Positions 1-8,463 of a stretch of DNA of 64,000 nt are shown here, one piece after another. The DNA lies in NCBI GenBank assembly GCA_029975555.1, contig JARKOY010000109.1:62001-126000 (forward strand). The letters run 5' to 3'. The stretch comes from Spirochaetia bacterium (GTDB taxonomy: Bacteria > Spirochaetota > Spirochaetia > Treponematales > Rectinemataceae). Position numbers and translations under genes: made by a program. The notes below the pieces were generated by a model. The model saw nothing but the letters and a program-made list of their open reading frames with translations. It searched no databases and was not told where the DNA came from. Within the stretch, counting starts at the first letter, position 1. Each line of letters opens with the position of its first letter.

Positions 1-1076
1 ATGCCAGCCCACTCCCAATTGCCGTGGACCTTGGGGTCGGCCGGAAAATTGACTCTCCGGAAGTAGAGATACCAGAGAGGTATGTAGCCTGTCCACCCGG
101 ATGTGCGGAGGAAGGCTTCCGAATCGTTGTAGGATCGATCGAGGGTAGGCGCCACGGAGATCGGGCCACGCGTCATAAAATTGCTGAAGTTGAAAAGGAC
201 GTTGGAGTTTGCATCCTCTCCTCCTTCCTTATACCATGACATGGCGAAAAACCCCGCCTTCGACATGTACGTTCTGAGCTTCTGAGGGGAGCGGGCCACG
301 ATGGCCCTGCGGATGCCGTTCACAAGCTCGTCGAGATCGGGGTAGGTCCAGTCTTTTGGGCTGTCGTTGAATTCGACGATGTTCCGTGCATAGTCGTGGG
401 CATCCGGATACCCCGGGACGGAGACTCCGAAATAGGGCAGAAATTGACGATATTCTTCTATCGCCTGAGACCAGAGACCGAGTTTTTCATACTCTTTAGC
501 CAGCAAAAAATGGAAAGGCCCGACTTCGTCCGCGTCGGGGAAGCGGCGGATGAACTCGCGGTACCATACGGCCTTTTTTTCCGGCCGGTTGTCGCTTTGG
601 AGCAGTTTCGCCAGGCAGGTGCGGTGGATCGATTGACCCTCTATCGTCATGTCCGGCAGGGTGTTGATGATGCGCTCGTAGAACAGCTGCGCGATGGGGC
701 CGCTGTCCATCGATTCGTACACGGCGGCGGCGGCGAAAAGGTACCACGCTTCGTACGCATCGTGTTCTTCGGCAAGCGAAGAGAGGAACCTCGCTGCCTC
801 CGCTTTTTGGCCGTCTTCGATGAGAATGGTGCTGATGCGTCGCGCCGCGAGCATCCGCTGCACAGGATAGTAGCCACTCTTTTTCAGTGGGGAGGACTGC
901 AGCACTTCGAGGGCGTCGCGCAGGTTTTTTCTTTGGGTTTTGTCCGAAACAGAAAACGCATGAGTTCCGACAAAGAATGGCACATGGAGATTGTCGCTGC
1001 AGGCACCCAGCACAAGCACAATCAGCATAGACAGAGCAAGGAGTCCTGTGGCTCTTTTTCCCTGCGGTTTCCTCAT
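1..1076 (-). CDS. TPR-like lipoprotein, 3' end outside window
   Basis: An open frame of 358 codons runs off the left edge of the window, so the C-terminus is missing. The start ATG at 1076-1074 follows an AAGG-type ribosome binding site. The N-terminus is a lipoprotein signal: basic MRKPQGKR, a hydrophobic stretch, and the lipobox LGAC with Cys26, so the protein is probably lipidated and membrane-anchored. The mature part is helical. It has tetratricopeptide-like stretches such as AEAARFLSSLAEEHDAYEAW and KEYEKLGLWSQAIEEYRQF around residues 90-215. The divergent TPR gene at 1169 shares its 92-bp promoter region, which suggests a joint envelope role. No enzymatic domain is recognised. Confidence 0.8.
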   Translation of the reverse strand, partial: MRKPQGKRATGLLALSMLIVLVLGACSDNLHVPFFVGTHAFSVSDKTQRKNLRDALEVLQSSPLKKSGYYPVQRMLAARRISTILIEDGQKAEAARFLSSLAEEHDAYEAWYLFAAAAVYESMDSGPIAQLFYERIINTLPDMTIEGQSIHRTCLAKLLQSDNRPEKKAVWYREFIRRFPDADEVGPFHFLLAKEYEKLGLWSQAIEEYRQFLPYFGVSVPGYPDAHDYARNIVEFNDSPKDWTYPDLDELVNGIRRAIVARSPQKLRTYMSKAGFFAMSWYKEGGEDANSNVLFNFSNFMTRGPISVAPTLDRSYNDSEAFLRTSGWTGYIPLWYLYFRRVNFPADPKVHGNWEWAG

Positions 1077-1127
1077 CCAGCTACCTTACCATGCATTGTT
1101 TTTTGGGAGCAAGCATCGGCGCTTTCC

Positions 1128-1156
1128 TTGTAACCTTCGCCGGTTTGCATTACTAT
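1128..1156 (+). promoter_or_regulatory. Possible sigma70 promoter for the TPR gene
   Basis: TTGTAA (1128-1133) and TACTAT (1151-1156) are separated by 17 bases. Each matches the sigma70 consensus at four of six positions. A start about 7 bases downstream would lie almost on the ATG at 1169, so the transcript may be nearly leaderless; there is also no clear Shine-Dalgarno before that ATG. Confidence 0.35.
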
Positions 1157-1168
1157 AAACAACTGAAC

Positions 1169-3094
1169 ATGAAGATTCGCTTCAGATTTTTGGCGACAAT
1201 TTTCGATCTCCTTCTTGCAAGCGTCCTGCTGGGAGGAGTGCTGACCTTTGTCCTGCCCGATATTGCCTGCGCTCAGCAAAGCATACCGAAGCTCGATGCC
1301 GAAACGCTCAAAAAAATAACAAGCGAAGCGTCTGCGCTCGAAGCGCTGATAGTCATGGCTACGCCGCAATCGATTGCACAGGCTCAAGCGCAAATCCGAA
1401 CATCTCCCTATCTTTCGGACCCTGATAAAGCTGCCCTCGACGTCATTGCCTGCGGTGTCAACCTTGCTGTGTATGGCACGAAGACTGCACGCATCGAGGT
1501 GCCGCCGGGGGCACAGGGCGCAAATACAAAATATATCACATGGTTGGTCGGGCTCATCGATGCGTTGTCAGGGAATCTTCCTCAGATTTTTCAGAACACC
1601 GGCTCCGCGAGGATGTCCGAATTCATCTCCTCCCTGGCCTTCTTCAGAGCTTCGCGGAACGAGACGCAAGAACAGGCGCTTGCTGCCTTGGCGCGGTTTG
1701 AGGCCCTGGGCGGCGCGTCGGTTGTCCCCATGCTCATCAGAGGGCAGATCGCCCTCGAATCGAAGCGCTATGACGACGCCGCGCAACAGTTTCGGAAGGC
1801 GCTCGAGCTCGATCCGCAGTCGCAGAAGGCTGCCTGTGGGCTTGCGCGGTCGTTGCTCGCCCTAGAGAAGCCGGAGGATGCGAAAAAGGCGCTCGATCCG
1901 ATTGTGGCGCAGGCCGGGGTAGGCGTGGCAGGTGCAGCGGCGCAGAACAGCCTGAGCGCCGAACTCAAAACGTTGTATGGGATGAGTCTATATAGCCTCA
2001 ACAAGGTGCTCGATGCAGAGCCGTGGCTCGCCAGTGCGCTCAAGGACGACCCGACCCGCGTGGAAGTGCTTGTTCCCCTCGCGGCGGCTGCGATGCAGCG
2101 GCGCGACTATGCGGCTGCCCTGCGGTATCTCGAAGGCGCTTCAAAGACAGCTTCCCAGGACCGGACCTGGCTCGTGCTGAAAAGTCAATTTGCGCTCGAA
2201 AATGCGCGACAGTCAGATGCCGAACGCTTTGCCCGTTCCGCAGTACGGTTTTTTCCCAAAGACCCCGTGGCGCTCGCCCAGCTCATCCGGGCTTTGCAAA
2301 AGGCCGACGACCAGGCGAGGCACGCGGAAGCCGCCGATCTCGCACACGTGGTGCTCGACCTGACGAAGGAACAGAATCCAAATTCCATCCCCATCGAACA
2401 GGCGCAGAGGGCTTTGGCGCAAAATACGGCCCTCCAATTCCTCGTGACCGAAAGCTATTGCCACCAAGATTGGGCCTCGGCGGCGAAGTACCTGCAGCAG
2501 GCGGGGAGCGCGGCCCTCGACAAGGAGATGGTGGCCACTGTTCTGAGGAAGTCCGGCAATGTGCGGGCGGCCGTGCAGTTCGCGTTGAGCTGGTACGCGC
2601 AGGAGCCGACGTCAGAACAGGCTGTGGAAGCATACCTGCGCAGCCTGGCCATGGCGATCGGTGGGGGGCTGGCTTCTGCTGTGCCGGCGAGCGATGCGCC
2701 GACAGGGCTCGGTATTGCACTCTCTGCGCTCGGCGTGACTCAGGGCGGAAACGCGAATGCGGCGATGCTCGAGGTGGTCGTAAAATTCATCGCCGCCCCG
2801 TTTTCAAAAGAGTTGAAGTCTTTCCTTTATTATATGTCGGCTTCTCTTCAGAACGACGAAAACAAGGCCATCGACCAGCTCAAAAATGCACTCGCCGAGA
2901 GGGCGGACAACGTCGAAGCGCTCGTCTCGCTCGCCTCGATATACCTCAATCGCTACAACCGCCAGTCGGATAAGCGCGACACCATAAACAGGGACAAGGC
3001 CCTCCGCTACCTCACGCAGGCAAAGGCGCTCAGTCCGACCGACCACGAGCTTTGCGCGCGCATCAGTGAATTGGAATCTAAAATCAAGCAATGA
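1169..3094 (+). CDS. Exported tetratricopeptide repeat protein
   Basis: This 641-aa protein has a signal peptide (MKIRF..., hydrophobic core, cleavage likely after ACA before QQSIPK), so it is probably periplasmic. TPR units are visible: one around residues 195-235 (AAQQFRKALELDPQSQKA...), another with EPWLASALKDDPTRVEVL, and two at the C-terminus (AIDQLKNALAERADNVEAL and ALRYLTQAKALSPTDHEL). The ATG at 1169 is preferred over an upstream in-frame ATG at 1091 because the signal peptide begins exactly there. TPR proteins act as protein-interaction scaffolds; the partner is unknown. Divergent from a lipoprotein gene and 39 bases before the TIGR02757 gene. Confidence 0.85.
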   Translation: MKIRFRFLATIFDLLLASVLLGGVLTFVLPDIACAQQSIPKLDAETLKKITSEASALEALIVMATPQSIAQAQAQIRTSPYLSDPDKAALDVIACGVNLAVYGTKTARIEVPPGAQGANTKYITWLVGLIDALSGNLPQIFQNTGSARMSEFISSLAFFRASRNETQEQALAALARFEALGGASVVPMLIRGQIALESKRYDDAAQQFRKALELDPQSQKAACGLARSLLALEKPEDAKKALDPIVAQAGVGVAGAAAQNSLSAELKTLYGMSLYSLNKVLDAEPWLASALKDDPTRVEVLVPLAAAAMQRRDYAAALRYLEGASKTASQDRTWLVLKSQFALENARQSDAERFARSAVRFFPKDPVALAQLIRALQKADDQARHAEAADLAHVVLDLTKEQNPNSIPIEQAQRALAQNTALQFLVTESYCHQDWASAAKYLQQAGSAALDKEMVATVLRKSGNVRAAVQFALSWYAQEPTSEQAVEAYLRSLAMAIGGGLASAVPASDAPTGLGIALSALGVTQGGNANAAMLEVVVKFIAAPFSKELKSFLYYMSASLQNDENKAIDQLKNALAERADNVEALVSLASIYLNRYNRQSDKRDTINRDKALRYLTQAKALSPTDHELCARISELESKIKQ

Positions 3095-3133
3095 AGTGCC
3101 TCAAAAAGAGCGCTGAGGTCGAAGAGGGCAGAA

Positions 3134-4183
3134 ATGGCCGAAGAGACTAGAAATGCCTGCGAAAAGGCAAGCGCCCCAGCTCACCGCAATAGAAGAGGGG
3201 GCCAGACCTCTGGTGCGGTCGAGCCCGTCGCCTACAGCCCCGAGATCGCCTGTTTTCTCGAAGAAATGTACGCTGCATGCAATCGCATCGAGCGGCTCAA
3301 CCTCGATCCCCTCGCCGTCGTGCGGCGGTATTCGGCGCCGGAGGACATTGAAGTCGCAGGGCTTGTGTGCGCTACCCTCGCATTCGGCTCCGTAAAACTC
3401 ATCGTACGCGCCTGCGAAACCGCCCTCAAGCCACTAGGCACACGGCCCGCAGAGGTCCTCTGTGGAATGAAGCAGCGCGACATCGAACGTACCTGGGCTT
3501 CGTTTCAGTACCGCTTCTGTTTTTCGAACGACATGGTGGCGCTCCTGTGGGCCATACGGAAGGCCTTGCTCGAGTACGGAAGCCTCGAAGCGCTTTTTTT
3601 AAAAGGAGATGGGGCTTCGATGCCGGAGGCGGCGTCGGCGTTTGTGCGGGCGTTGCGGCAGTTTGCGGTTGAGGCTGTGCCCTCCGGCCTGCGCAAGAAT
3701 CTGCTTCCTGACCCAGCCGACGGCTCAGCCTCGAAGCGCCTGTTTCTCTTTTTTCGCTGGATGATCCGCCGCGACGAAATCGACCCCGGCCCATGGTCTT
3801 CTGTCGATCCTGCGCGGCTCGTGGTGCCGATGGATGTGCACATGGCGCGCACCTGCGCCGAGCGACTGCATTTTCTGCCGCGGCGGGGACAAGGGAGACC
3901 CAGAGAAATGTTCAGCGCTGGCCGGCGCACCTCCTGCATCGATCCGCGCGAGGCCGACGACCGGACAGATGTCGGCCCGCTCGCACCCAGCGTCACCCTG
4001 CACAAGGTCAATACACAGGCCAAGGCCCGCGCTTCCGCACCCGGCATCAACCTGCGCACCGCCCTCCGCGTCACCGAAGCCTTCCGACTCTACGCCCCCG
4101 ACGATCCTGTCAAATACGACTTTGCGCTGACGCGCCCCGGCATCGATCCGCGCCCCGGAGACGAGCGCTTCGGTTGCCTCTGA
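3134..4183 (+). CDS. TIGR02757 (DUF2400) family protein
   Basis: This 349-aa protein shows the family's conserved blocks: DPLAVVRRYSAPEDIEVAGL and LAFGSVKLIV near residues 59-95, the SASKRLFLFFRWMIRRDEID block, the VVPMDVHMART block around residue 235, and the C-terminal LRTALRVTEAFRLYAPDDPVKYDFAL. The family is common in spirochaetes and Bacteroidetes, and its function is not established. A polar, low-complexity insert of about 50-60 residues (after RLHFL, before LRTALR) separates two blocks that lie close together in typical members. The N-terminal 30 residues are also unconserved-looking. A GAGGG ribosome binding site precedes the ATG. Confidence 0.85.
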   Translation: MAEETRNACEKASAPAHRNRRGGQTSGAVEPVAYSPEIACFLEEMYAACNRIERLNLDPLAVVRRYSAPEDIEVAGLVCATLAFGSVKLIVRACETALKPLGTRPAEVLCGMKQRDIERTWASFQYRFCFSNDMVALLWAIRKALLEYGSLEALFLKGDGASMPEAASAFVRALRQFAVEAVPSGLRKNLLPDPADGSASKRLFLFFRWMIRRDEIDPGPWSSVDPARLVVPMDVHMARTCAERLHFLPRRGQGRPREMFSAGRRTSCIDPREADDRTDVGPLAPSVTLHKVNTQAKARASAPGINLRTALRVTEAFRLYAPDDPVKYDFALTRPGIDPRPGDERFGCL

Positions 4184-4366
4184 CGGGCTGGCTTCCTAGG
4201 GCGTCGCCTCGTGCATCGTGGCCCCCCGCCGCCGTCTATCCTTACCGTGGCGCGGTTCGTTCTCGCCGCGCCCTGCCGCCCGCTTGGCACCTCGAGACTT
4301 TCGTGGAGCACCTTATCGTGGCACACCTCGTTGCCCCCAAGCATAGCGCCTGACACCTCCTTCGCA

Positions 4367-4396
4367 TTGACAACCGCACACCCGCTGTGCTACTTT
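4367..4396 (+). promoter_or_regulatory. Promoter of the tRNA-Pro gene
   Basis: A perfect TTGACA (4367-4372) is followed after 18 bases by TACTTT (4391-4396), which is preceded by TGC as in an extended -10 element. The tRNA starts 25 bases downstream. The 183 bases between the TIGR02757 gene and this promoter hold no gene that I can see. Confidence 0.6.
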
Positions 4397-4420
4397 ACTT
4401 AGGCCTTCAAACGGCACATC

Positions 4421-4494
4421 CGGGCAATAGCGCAGGTGGTTAGCGTACAAGTCTGGGGGACTTGGGGTCGCCAGTTCGAGTCTGGCTTGCCCGA
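4421..4494 (+). tRNA. tRNA-Pro (anticodon GGG)
   Basis: The cloverleaf folds by eye. The acceptor stem CGGGCAA pairs with TTGCCCG, followed by the discriminator base A. The anticodon stem CAAGT/ACTTG carries the loop CTGGGGG, giving anticodon GGG, which reads CCC/CCU proline codons. The T arm is GCCAG-TTCGAGT-CTGGC. The 3' CCA is not encoded. The gene stands alone with its own promoter and terminator. Confidence 0.95.
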
Positions 4495-4497
4495 ACG

Positions 4498-4540
4498 AGA
4501 GCACGTCGTTGCAATGCAATGATGTGCTCTTTTTGTTTTT
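4498..4540 (+). terminator. Intrinsic terminator of tRNA-Pro
   Basis: The arms GAGCACGTCGTTG (4499-4511) and CAATGATGTGCTC (4517-4529) pair over 13 bp with a 5-base loop. They are flanked by an A-T pair and followed by TTTTTGTTTTT. Confidence 0.9.
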
Positions 4541-4681
4541 GAATGCGGATACTGCACATCGCCGCGGCGTATGGCTGTTGTGCGCGAGGGGCTGCGGCGA
4601 CTTAACGGCGCGTAGCATGGAATGTGGACTGGAATGTGAGGGTGCGGCGTTCTCCGCGTTAACGACCGATGAATTTTCTAT

Positions 4682-4951
4682 TTATTGAAGTTCTCTGTTC
4701 ATGTTTTGAAGCAGCTCATCAGCCAGTCCATCGACTGTCGCCTGAATTTTTTGGATTAGATCCTTGGTTGCATTTTCATAGTGAATGCCACAGACTGCAA
4801 GAGTGACACATCCTAAGGCCTTTGCCAGGCGCACTGCGAGGAATTGGCTGATTGCATCATCTCGGTGGTTGGGTACCGTGAGCGTGGACACTGATGCGCT
4901 CATCGTTCCGCTCGCGTTGCGATAAGGAATCGCGAGAGATGCAGCACCAAC
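4682..4951 (-). pseudogene. IclR-family regulator, C-terminal fragment
   Basis: Read on the minus strand from 4951, the frame encodes VGAASLAIPYRNASG, then MSASVSTLTVPNHR, and runs to a stop at 4682. This matches the last ~90 residues of the IclR effector-binding domain, which ends with the conserved pattern of a small-molecule pocket strand followed by the final helix. The DNA-binding HTH and about two thirds of the protein are absent. Homology stops at ~4951, immediately beside the tctA remnant on the other strand. An internal ATG at 4903 could allow a 73-aa peptide, but no functional regulator is possible. Confidence 0.7.
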
Positions 4952-4957
4952 GTGGGG

Positions 4958-5953
4958 ACTGGGGGCCTTGGACTCTTGTTGTCGTTTGTCGGCCGCGATG
5001 TCGTGAGCGGATTTTTACGTTTCGATTTCGGCCTCCGCTCGCTGCAGAGTGGAATTAGTTTTATCCCCGTGAGCATTGGGCTGTTCGCGATTTCCCAGGC
5101 CATCATCTTGGCAGAAGAAGGGGCGTCTATATCGCAGACGGCGATCGAACCTAAAAACGAATACCTGTCTGGATTCAAAGCGGTGATCAAAAATTGGGTC
5201 ACCGTGGTTCGGTCATCGATTATCGGCCTTGTAATCGGCATAATGCCCGGCATTGGCATATCGATTTCCAACTTTCTCGCCTACTTAATAGAAAAAAGAG
5301 TCTCCAAAGATCCAGACAGCTTCGGCAAAGGCAACATTCGAGGCGTCCTGGCCCCAGAATCTGCCAATAAAGCGACAGTGGCCGGGGAACTCATCCCCGC
5401 TTTCTCATTAGGTATCCCTGGGGGGAGCACTGCGGCAATCTTCCTCGTAGGCATGACAATCCATGGCCTGCGCCCTGGAGCTGACCTCTATTCAACGAAC
5501 GCAACGATAATGTCGCTTATCTACTGGGCATTCATTGTCGGCCAGCTCTCGTATCTTGTCATTGGATTATTATTTTCAAAACCCTTGGCAAAAATTACAA
5601 AGATATCCAATACGGTACTGGTTCCTATTATATTGGTTCTGAGCTTCTTAGGGGCGTTCTCGTACCAAAACAGCATCACAGATGTCTTTATCGCCATCGT
5701 GTTTGGAATTTTAGGGTACATCATGCACAAACGCAAATATCCTGTGGCCTGCCTCATCATCGGCATGGTGCTGGGCCCAATCATGGAATCCAATTTCCAG
5801 CGCGCTCTGCTTCTCAGTGATGGATCGTATCTGACTTTCTTGAATCGTCCCCTGTCAATCGTTTTCTTCTTGATTACATTGGCATCCCTGATTATTCCAC
5901 CGATCTTTGATAAAGCAAAGAAAAGTTCTATGAAGATGGAGAAGATGCGGTGA
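4958..5953 (+). pseudogene. tctA: TctA-family permease, N-terminally truncated
   Basis: About 330 codons match the C-terminal two thirds of the large membrane subunit of tripartite tricarboxylate transporters, which normally has ~500 residues. Visible blocks are GLLLSFVGRDVVSGF..RFDFG, SGISFIPVSIGLFAISQA, the conserved GIMPGIG loop, NKATVAGELIPAFSLGIPGGSTAA and MVLGPIMESNFQRALLLS. The first ~165 residues, including the first transmembrane helices, are missing. No tctB or tctC is present. The frame starts at a GTG (4952) with no upstream ribosome binding site, so it is probably not functional. The remaining frame is still intact, which suggests recent decay. Confidence 0.75.
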
Positions 5954-5958
5954 TTGGT

Positions 5959-5998
5959 TTTCTTACCCCCTAACTGTCTAGAGTTAGGGGGTAAGAAA
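5959..5998. terminator. Perfect hairpin after the tctA remnant
   Basis: TTTCTTACCCCCTAACT (5959-5975) and its exact reverse complement (5982-5998) are separated by the loop GTCTAG. A clean T-run outside the stem is lacking on both strands, but the arm ends are themselves T-rich. It is probably the old terminator of the tct operon. Confidence 0.6.
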
Positions 5999-6148
5999 GG
6001 TATATAATTATTCAATATATGTGTAAACTTTACCCCGTTGAGGAAAATCAATAGGAGCCTGACCGAAAAGACCCGCACGCTCAGGCGAAAAGCCCAATTC
6101 GAAACATACCTGGCAGAAATAGACTTCTGGGAACGAGATGTCCCCTAA

Positions 6149-6268
6149 CGGTCCGCAGTAGACAGACTGCTCGATCCCACAAATGAGTCCGTTACACTCG
6201 TCACACTACAAAAGGCTGCCATGGTGATGGGGAAACGAATAAGGCTCGAGCTGATTCCCATGGATTGA
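6149..6268 (+). pseudogene. Remnant of an HTH antitoxin-like gene
   Basis: After an in-frame stop at 6146-6148, 39 codons read RSAVDRLLDPTNESVTL followed by VTLQKAAMVMGKRIRLEL and a stop. This resembles the C-terminal helix-turn-helix of HicB/XRE-type antitoxins (the RLLDP....TL..L.KAA..LGKRL pattern). No start codon, ribosome binding site or toxin gene is nearby. The same frame upstream of the stop (about 6070-6145) also lacks a start. The rest of 5999-6319 shows nothing else convincing. Confidence 0.35.
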
Positions 6269-6319
6269 AATTGAAATCGCTGAAGTTCAGAACTCCATCT
6301 TTTATTGACACCCGCCCTT

Positions 6320-7084
6320 TTATCTGACACGGACTTCTACAGTGAATTTATTTCTTTCACCATTGTAGTACGCTGTCGAGAACTCGATGGGTATGTTGTT
6401 TTCAATATATGCGACAGTCTGGATGAAATGTATGGGATCGCCCTCTTTTATATTGAGGAGTAAAGCTTCGTATTTGCCTGCTTTGCGTATTTCCAGTGTT
6501 CTCAACGTTCTTTCAATTTTATATCCATAATCGAGCTGAATAATGTGATAAAGCGATTCTTTTTCCATGTCTTTGGACAATATTCCTTTGAGCAAGCTGC
6601 CAGGAAGGTATGTGTTGACGAGGACGATAGGTTCGCCATTGATCGAACGCAGACGGCTCAAATAATATGTCAAATCCGTAGATTTGATCTCGAGGTTTTT
6701 AATGACTTCAGGTGTCGGTTTTCTTGTGCAGAAAGAAAGTACTTTCGTATCAGGCTTAAGGCCCTTGGCATGCATCTCGTCATTAAAGCTCATGATGTTG
6801 AGAAGGAAATCTTGAGGAATCTTTTTCTTATTAATGAATGAGCCGCGCCCTTTTTCTCTTACAATTAGTCCTTCGGTCACCAGTTCATTGATCGCCTGTC
6901 GAACTGTAGGGCGTGAGATGTTGTATATTGCACAGAGCTCATTTTCCGTAGGTATGGGAAAGCCATTATCGTGTTCGCTGATATAATTTTGGAGCACTTC
7001 TATGAGCTGATAGTAGAGAGGAATGGGTACTGATTTATCGAGAGGCCTATTTTTAAAGTAATCCGTGTCCGCAGAAATGAGCAT
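6320..7084 (-). CDS. GntR/HutC-family transcriptional regulator
   Basis: This 254-aa regulator has an N-terminal winged HTH: PIPLYYQLIEVLQNYI at ~22-37, then NELCAIYNISRPTVRQAINELVTEGLIVREKGRGSFI at ~48-84. A UTRA ligand-binding domain fills the rest, with SRLRSINGEPIVLVNTYLP and the C-terminal FSTAYYNGERNKFTVEVRV. UTRA domains bind phosphorylated or free sugars. It is transcribed divergently from the 12-kb sugar operon, with 328 AT-rich bases between them that carry clustered inverted repeats. It is therefore the likely local regulator, probably also of itself. A GGAGG-type site precedes the ATG. Confidence 0.92.
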   Translation of the reverse strand: MLISADTDYFKNRPLDKSVPIPLYYQLIEVLQNYISEHDNGFPIPTENELCAIYNISRPTVRQAINELVTEGLIVREKGRGSFINKKKIPQDFLLNIMSFNDEMHAKGLKPDTKVLSFCTRKPTPEVIKNLEIKSTDLTYYLSRLRSINGEPIVLVNTYLPGSLLKGILSKDMEKESLYHIIQLDYGYKIERTLRTLEIRKAGKYEALLLNIKEGDPIHFIQTVAYIENNIPIEFSTAYYNGERNKFTVEVRVR

Positions 7085-7275
7085 TATGGCTCCTCCTTTT
7101 AGGAATGTTCATTGTAGCAAGCAGCACTCTCGGTGTGGCATTATGGTAAACCCACCGTCTCATAATGTAAAGACATTATTATAAAAAAGCAAATAGGTAA
7201 AAAAATATATTATTCCATGTTTTTTGAAATTACATGTACATGATGTTTTGTATATAAAAAATTATATTAAATATA

Positions 7276-7314
7276 ATTACAATTTAATTGTAATATTACA
7301 AGTAATATTGTAAT
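7276..7314. promoter_or_regulatory. Array of alternating operator half-sites
   Basis: ATTACAA occurs at 7276-7282 and 7295-7301; its reverse complement TTGTAAT occurs at 7288-7294 and 7308-7314. This gives two dyads with 5- and 6-base spacers plus a 14-bp perfect palindrome between them (7288-7301). The array lies just upstream of the -35 box at 7333 and is a plausible GntR binding region. A further palindrome CATGTACATG lies at 7233-7242. Confidence 0.55.
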
Positions 7315-7332
7315 TATAATACAACATTTTTG

Positions 7333-7361
7333 TTGACATATAAGAAGAACGGGTTTACACT
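7333..7361 (+). promoter_or_regulatory. Sigma70 promoter of the sugar operon
   Basis: A perfect TTGACA (7333-7338) is followed, after 17 bases, by TACACT (7356-7361). The leader then contains a short hairpin (TTTGATTC ... GAATCAAA, about 7366-7389) and a GGGAGG ribosome binding site before the ATG at 7413. Confidence 0.7.
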
Positions 7362-7412
7362 TTTTTTGATTCGCATGCTGTGAATCAAAATAGTCTTTAG
7401 GGAGGTATCTTT

Positions 7413-8390
7413 ATGAAGAAGAGAGTAGCAATCATTGCGTTGCTTCTGCTTGGGATTGCGCTCATGCCGACGTTCGCCGCGACACCCAAAAAAGTTGCAG
7501 TCATCATCAAGGCGACAGATTCTGATTTCTGGCAGTATGTGTTGGTTGGTGCAACGAATTATGCGAAAGAGCATCCGGATCAGGTCGTAGTTACCACCTA
7601 TGGGCCGCCATCCGAGGCTGATATCGACAAACAGGTTGCCATTCTTGAAGATGTTGTCAACAGCAAACCCGACGCAATCGTCATCGCTTCGACAAGCTCT
7701 GATGCCACCGTGCCCGCCATTGAGCGAGCGACAAAACTTGGCATCCCCGTTATCACCATCGACAACAAGGTCAACACTAATGCTGTAAAATCCCACCTTG
7801 CGACCAACAACATCAAGGGAGGCGCCCTCGCTGCCGACATGATCGTAGAAAAACTCAAAGCGATGGGCAAACCACTCTCCGGCAAAGTAGCGCTTATCAG
7901 CGCCATGGCAGGCGTTCAAGTTCTCACCGACAGAGACACGGGTTTCCTCAACAGGATGAAAGAGATTGCCCCGAACATCAAAGTGCTTCCTACCAGATAC
8001 ATCGACAACGATATCATGAAAGCGCTCGCGGCAGCAGAAGATCTCTTTACTGCTAACCCTGATCTCATCGGATTCTTCGCCGACAACAACCACTCTGGTG
8101 ATGGAGTCGCGCGGGCGATAAAGGAAAGGAATCTTGGTGGGAAAATTGCCGCCGTAGCCTTTGATTCGGATCCTGAAGAAGTTCAGGCGCTTTCCGATGG
8201 TATACTCTATGCGCTGATACTTCAGGACCCTTATGGCATGGGTTATAAAGGAGTCGAGAGTGCGCTTCAGGCTTTGGCTGGGAAGACGCTTCCTTCTTAT
8301 GTCGATACTGGCGCCACTGCTGTTACCAAGGCGAACATGAATGAGCCGAAGATCAAAGGTCTTCTTGATCCAATGACGCTGAAGAAATAA
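7413..8390 (+). CDS. Ribose-type ABC transporter, substrate-binding protein
   Basis: This 325-aa periplasmic binding protein of the RbsB-like family has a signal peptide (MKKRVAIIALLLLGIALMP, cleaved near FAA-TPK). It then has the two-lobed type-1 fold: KKVAVIIKATDSDFWQYVLVGA, DKQVAILEDVVNSKPDAIVIAS, GIPVITIDN and the C-terminal lobe with PDLIGFFADNN and AAVAFDSDPEEVQAL. It captures a sugar for the ATPase and permease encoded next. It is the first gene of the operon. A terminator-like hairpin follows it, which fits the usual excess of binding protein over membrane subunits. The sequence does not reveal the exact sugar. Confidence 0.9.
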   Translation: MKKRVAIIALLLLGIALMPTFAATPKKVAVIIKATDSDFWQYVLVGATNYAKEHPDQVVVTTYGPPSEADIDKQVAILEDVVNSKPDAIVIASTSSDATVPAIERATKLGIPVITIDNKVNTNAVKSHLATNNIKGGALAADMIVEKLKAMGKPLSGKVALISAMAGVQVLTDRDTGFLNRMKEIAPNIKVLPTRYIDNDIMKALAAAEDLFTANPDLIGFFADNNHSGDGVARAIKERNLGGKIAAVAFDSDPEEVQALSDGILYALILQDPYGMGYKGVESALQALAGKTLPSYVDTGATAVTKANMNEPKIKGLLDPMTLKK

Positions 8391-8401
8391 CATTTTTCTG
8401 A

Positions 8402-8438
8402 GCGGAAGTCCTTGTCTAGGGCTTCCGCCTTCTTTTTT
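8402..8438 (+). terminator. Leaky intercistronic terminator
   Basis: GCGGAAG (8402-8408) pairs with CTTCCGC (8422-8428), extended inwards by CC/GG, and is followed by CTTCTTTTTT. It lies between the binding-protein gene and the ATPase gene, where partial termination would lower downstream expression. Confidence 0.75.
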
Positions 8439-8463
8439 AAATTTACGGCATTAGGAAGGAAAG

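Noticed and set aside
396-1133. A 245-codon plus-strand frame at the left edge
   Set aside because: It lies opposite the lipoprotein gene 1-1076 (minus), which has a ribosome binding site, a lipobox and TPR-like sequence.
4952-5953. The tctA frame as an intact gene starting at GTG 4952
   Set aside because: The first third of the family is missing, no ribosome binding site precedes the GTG, and the companion genes are absent. A functional transporter is unlikely.
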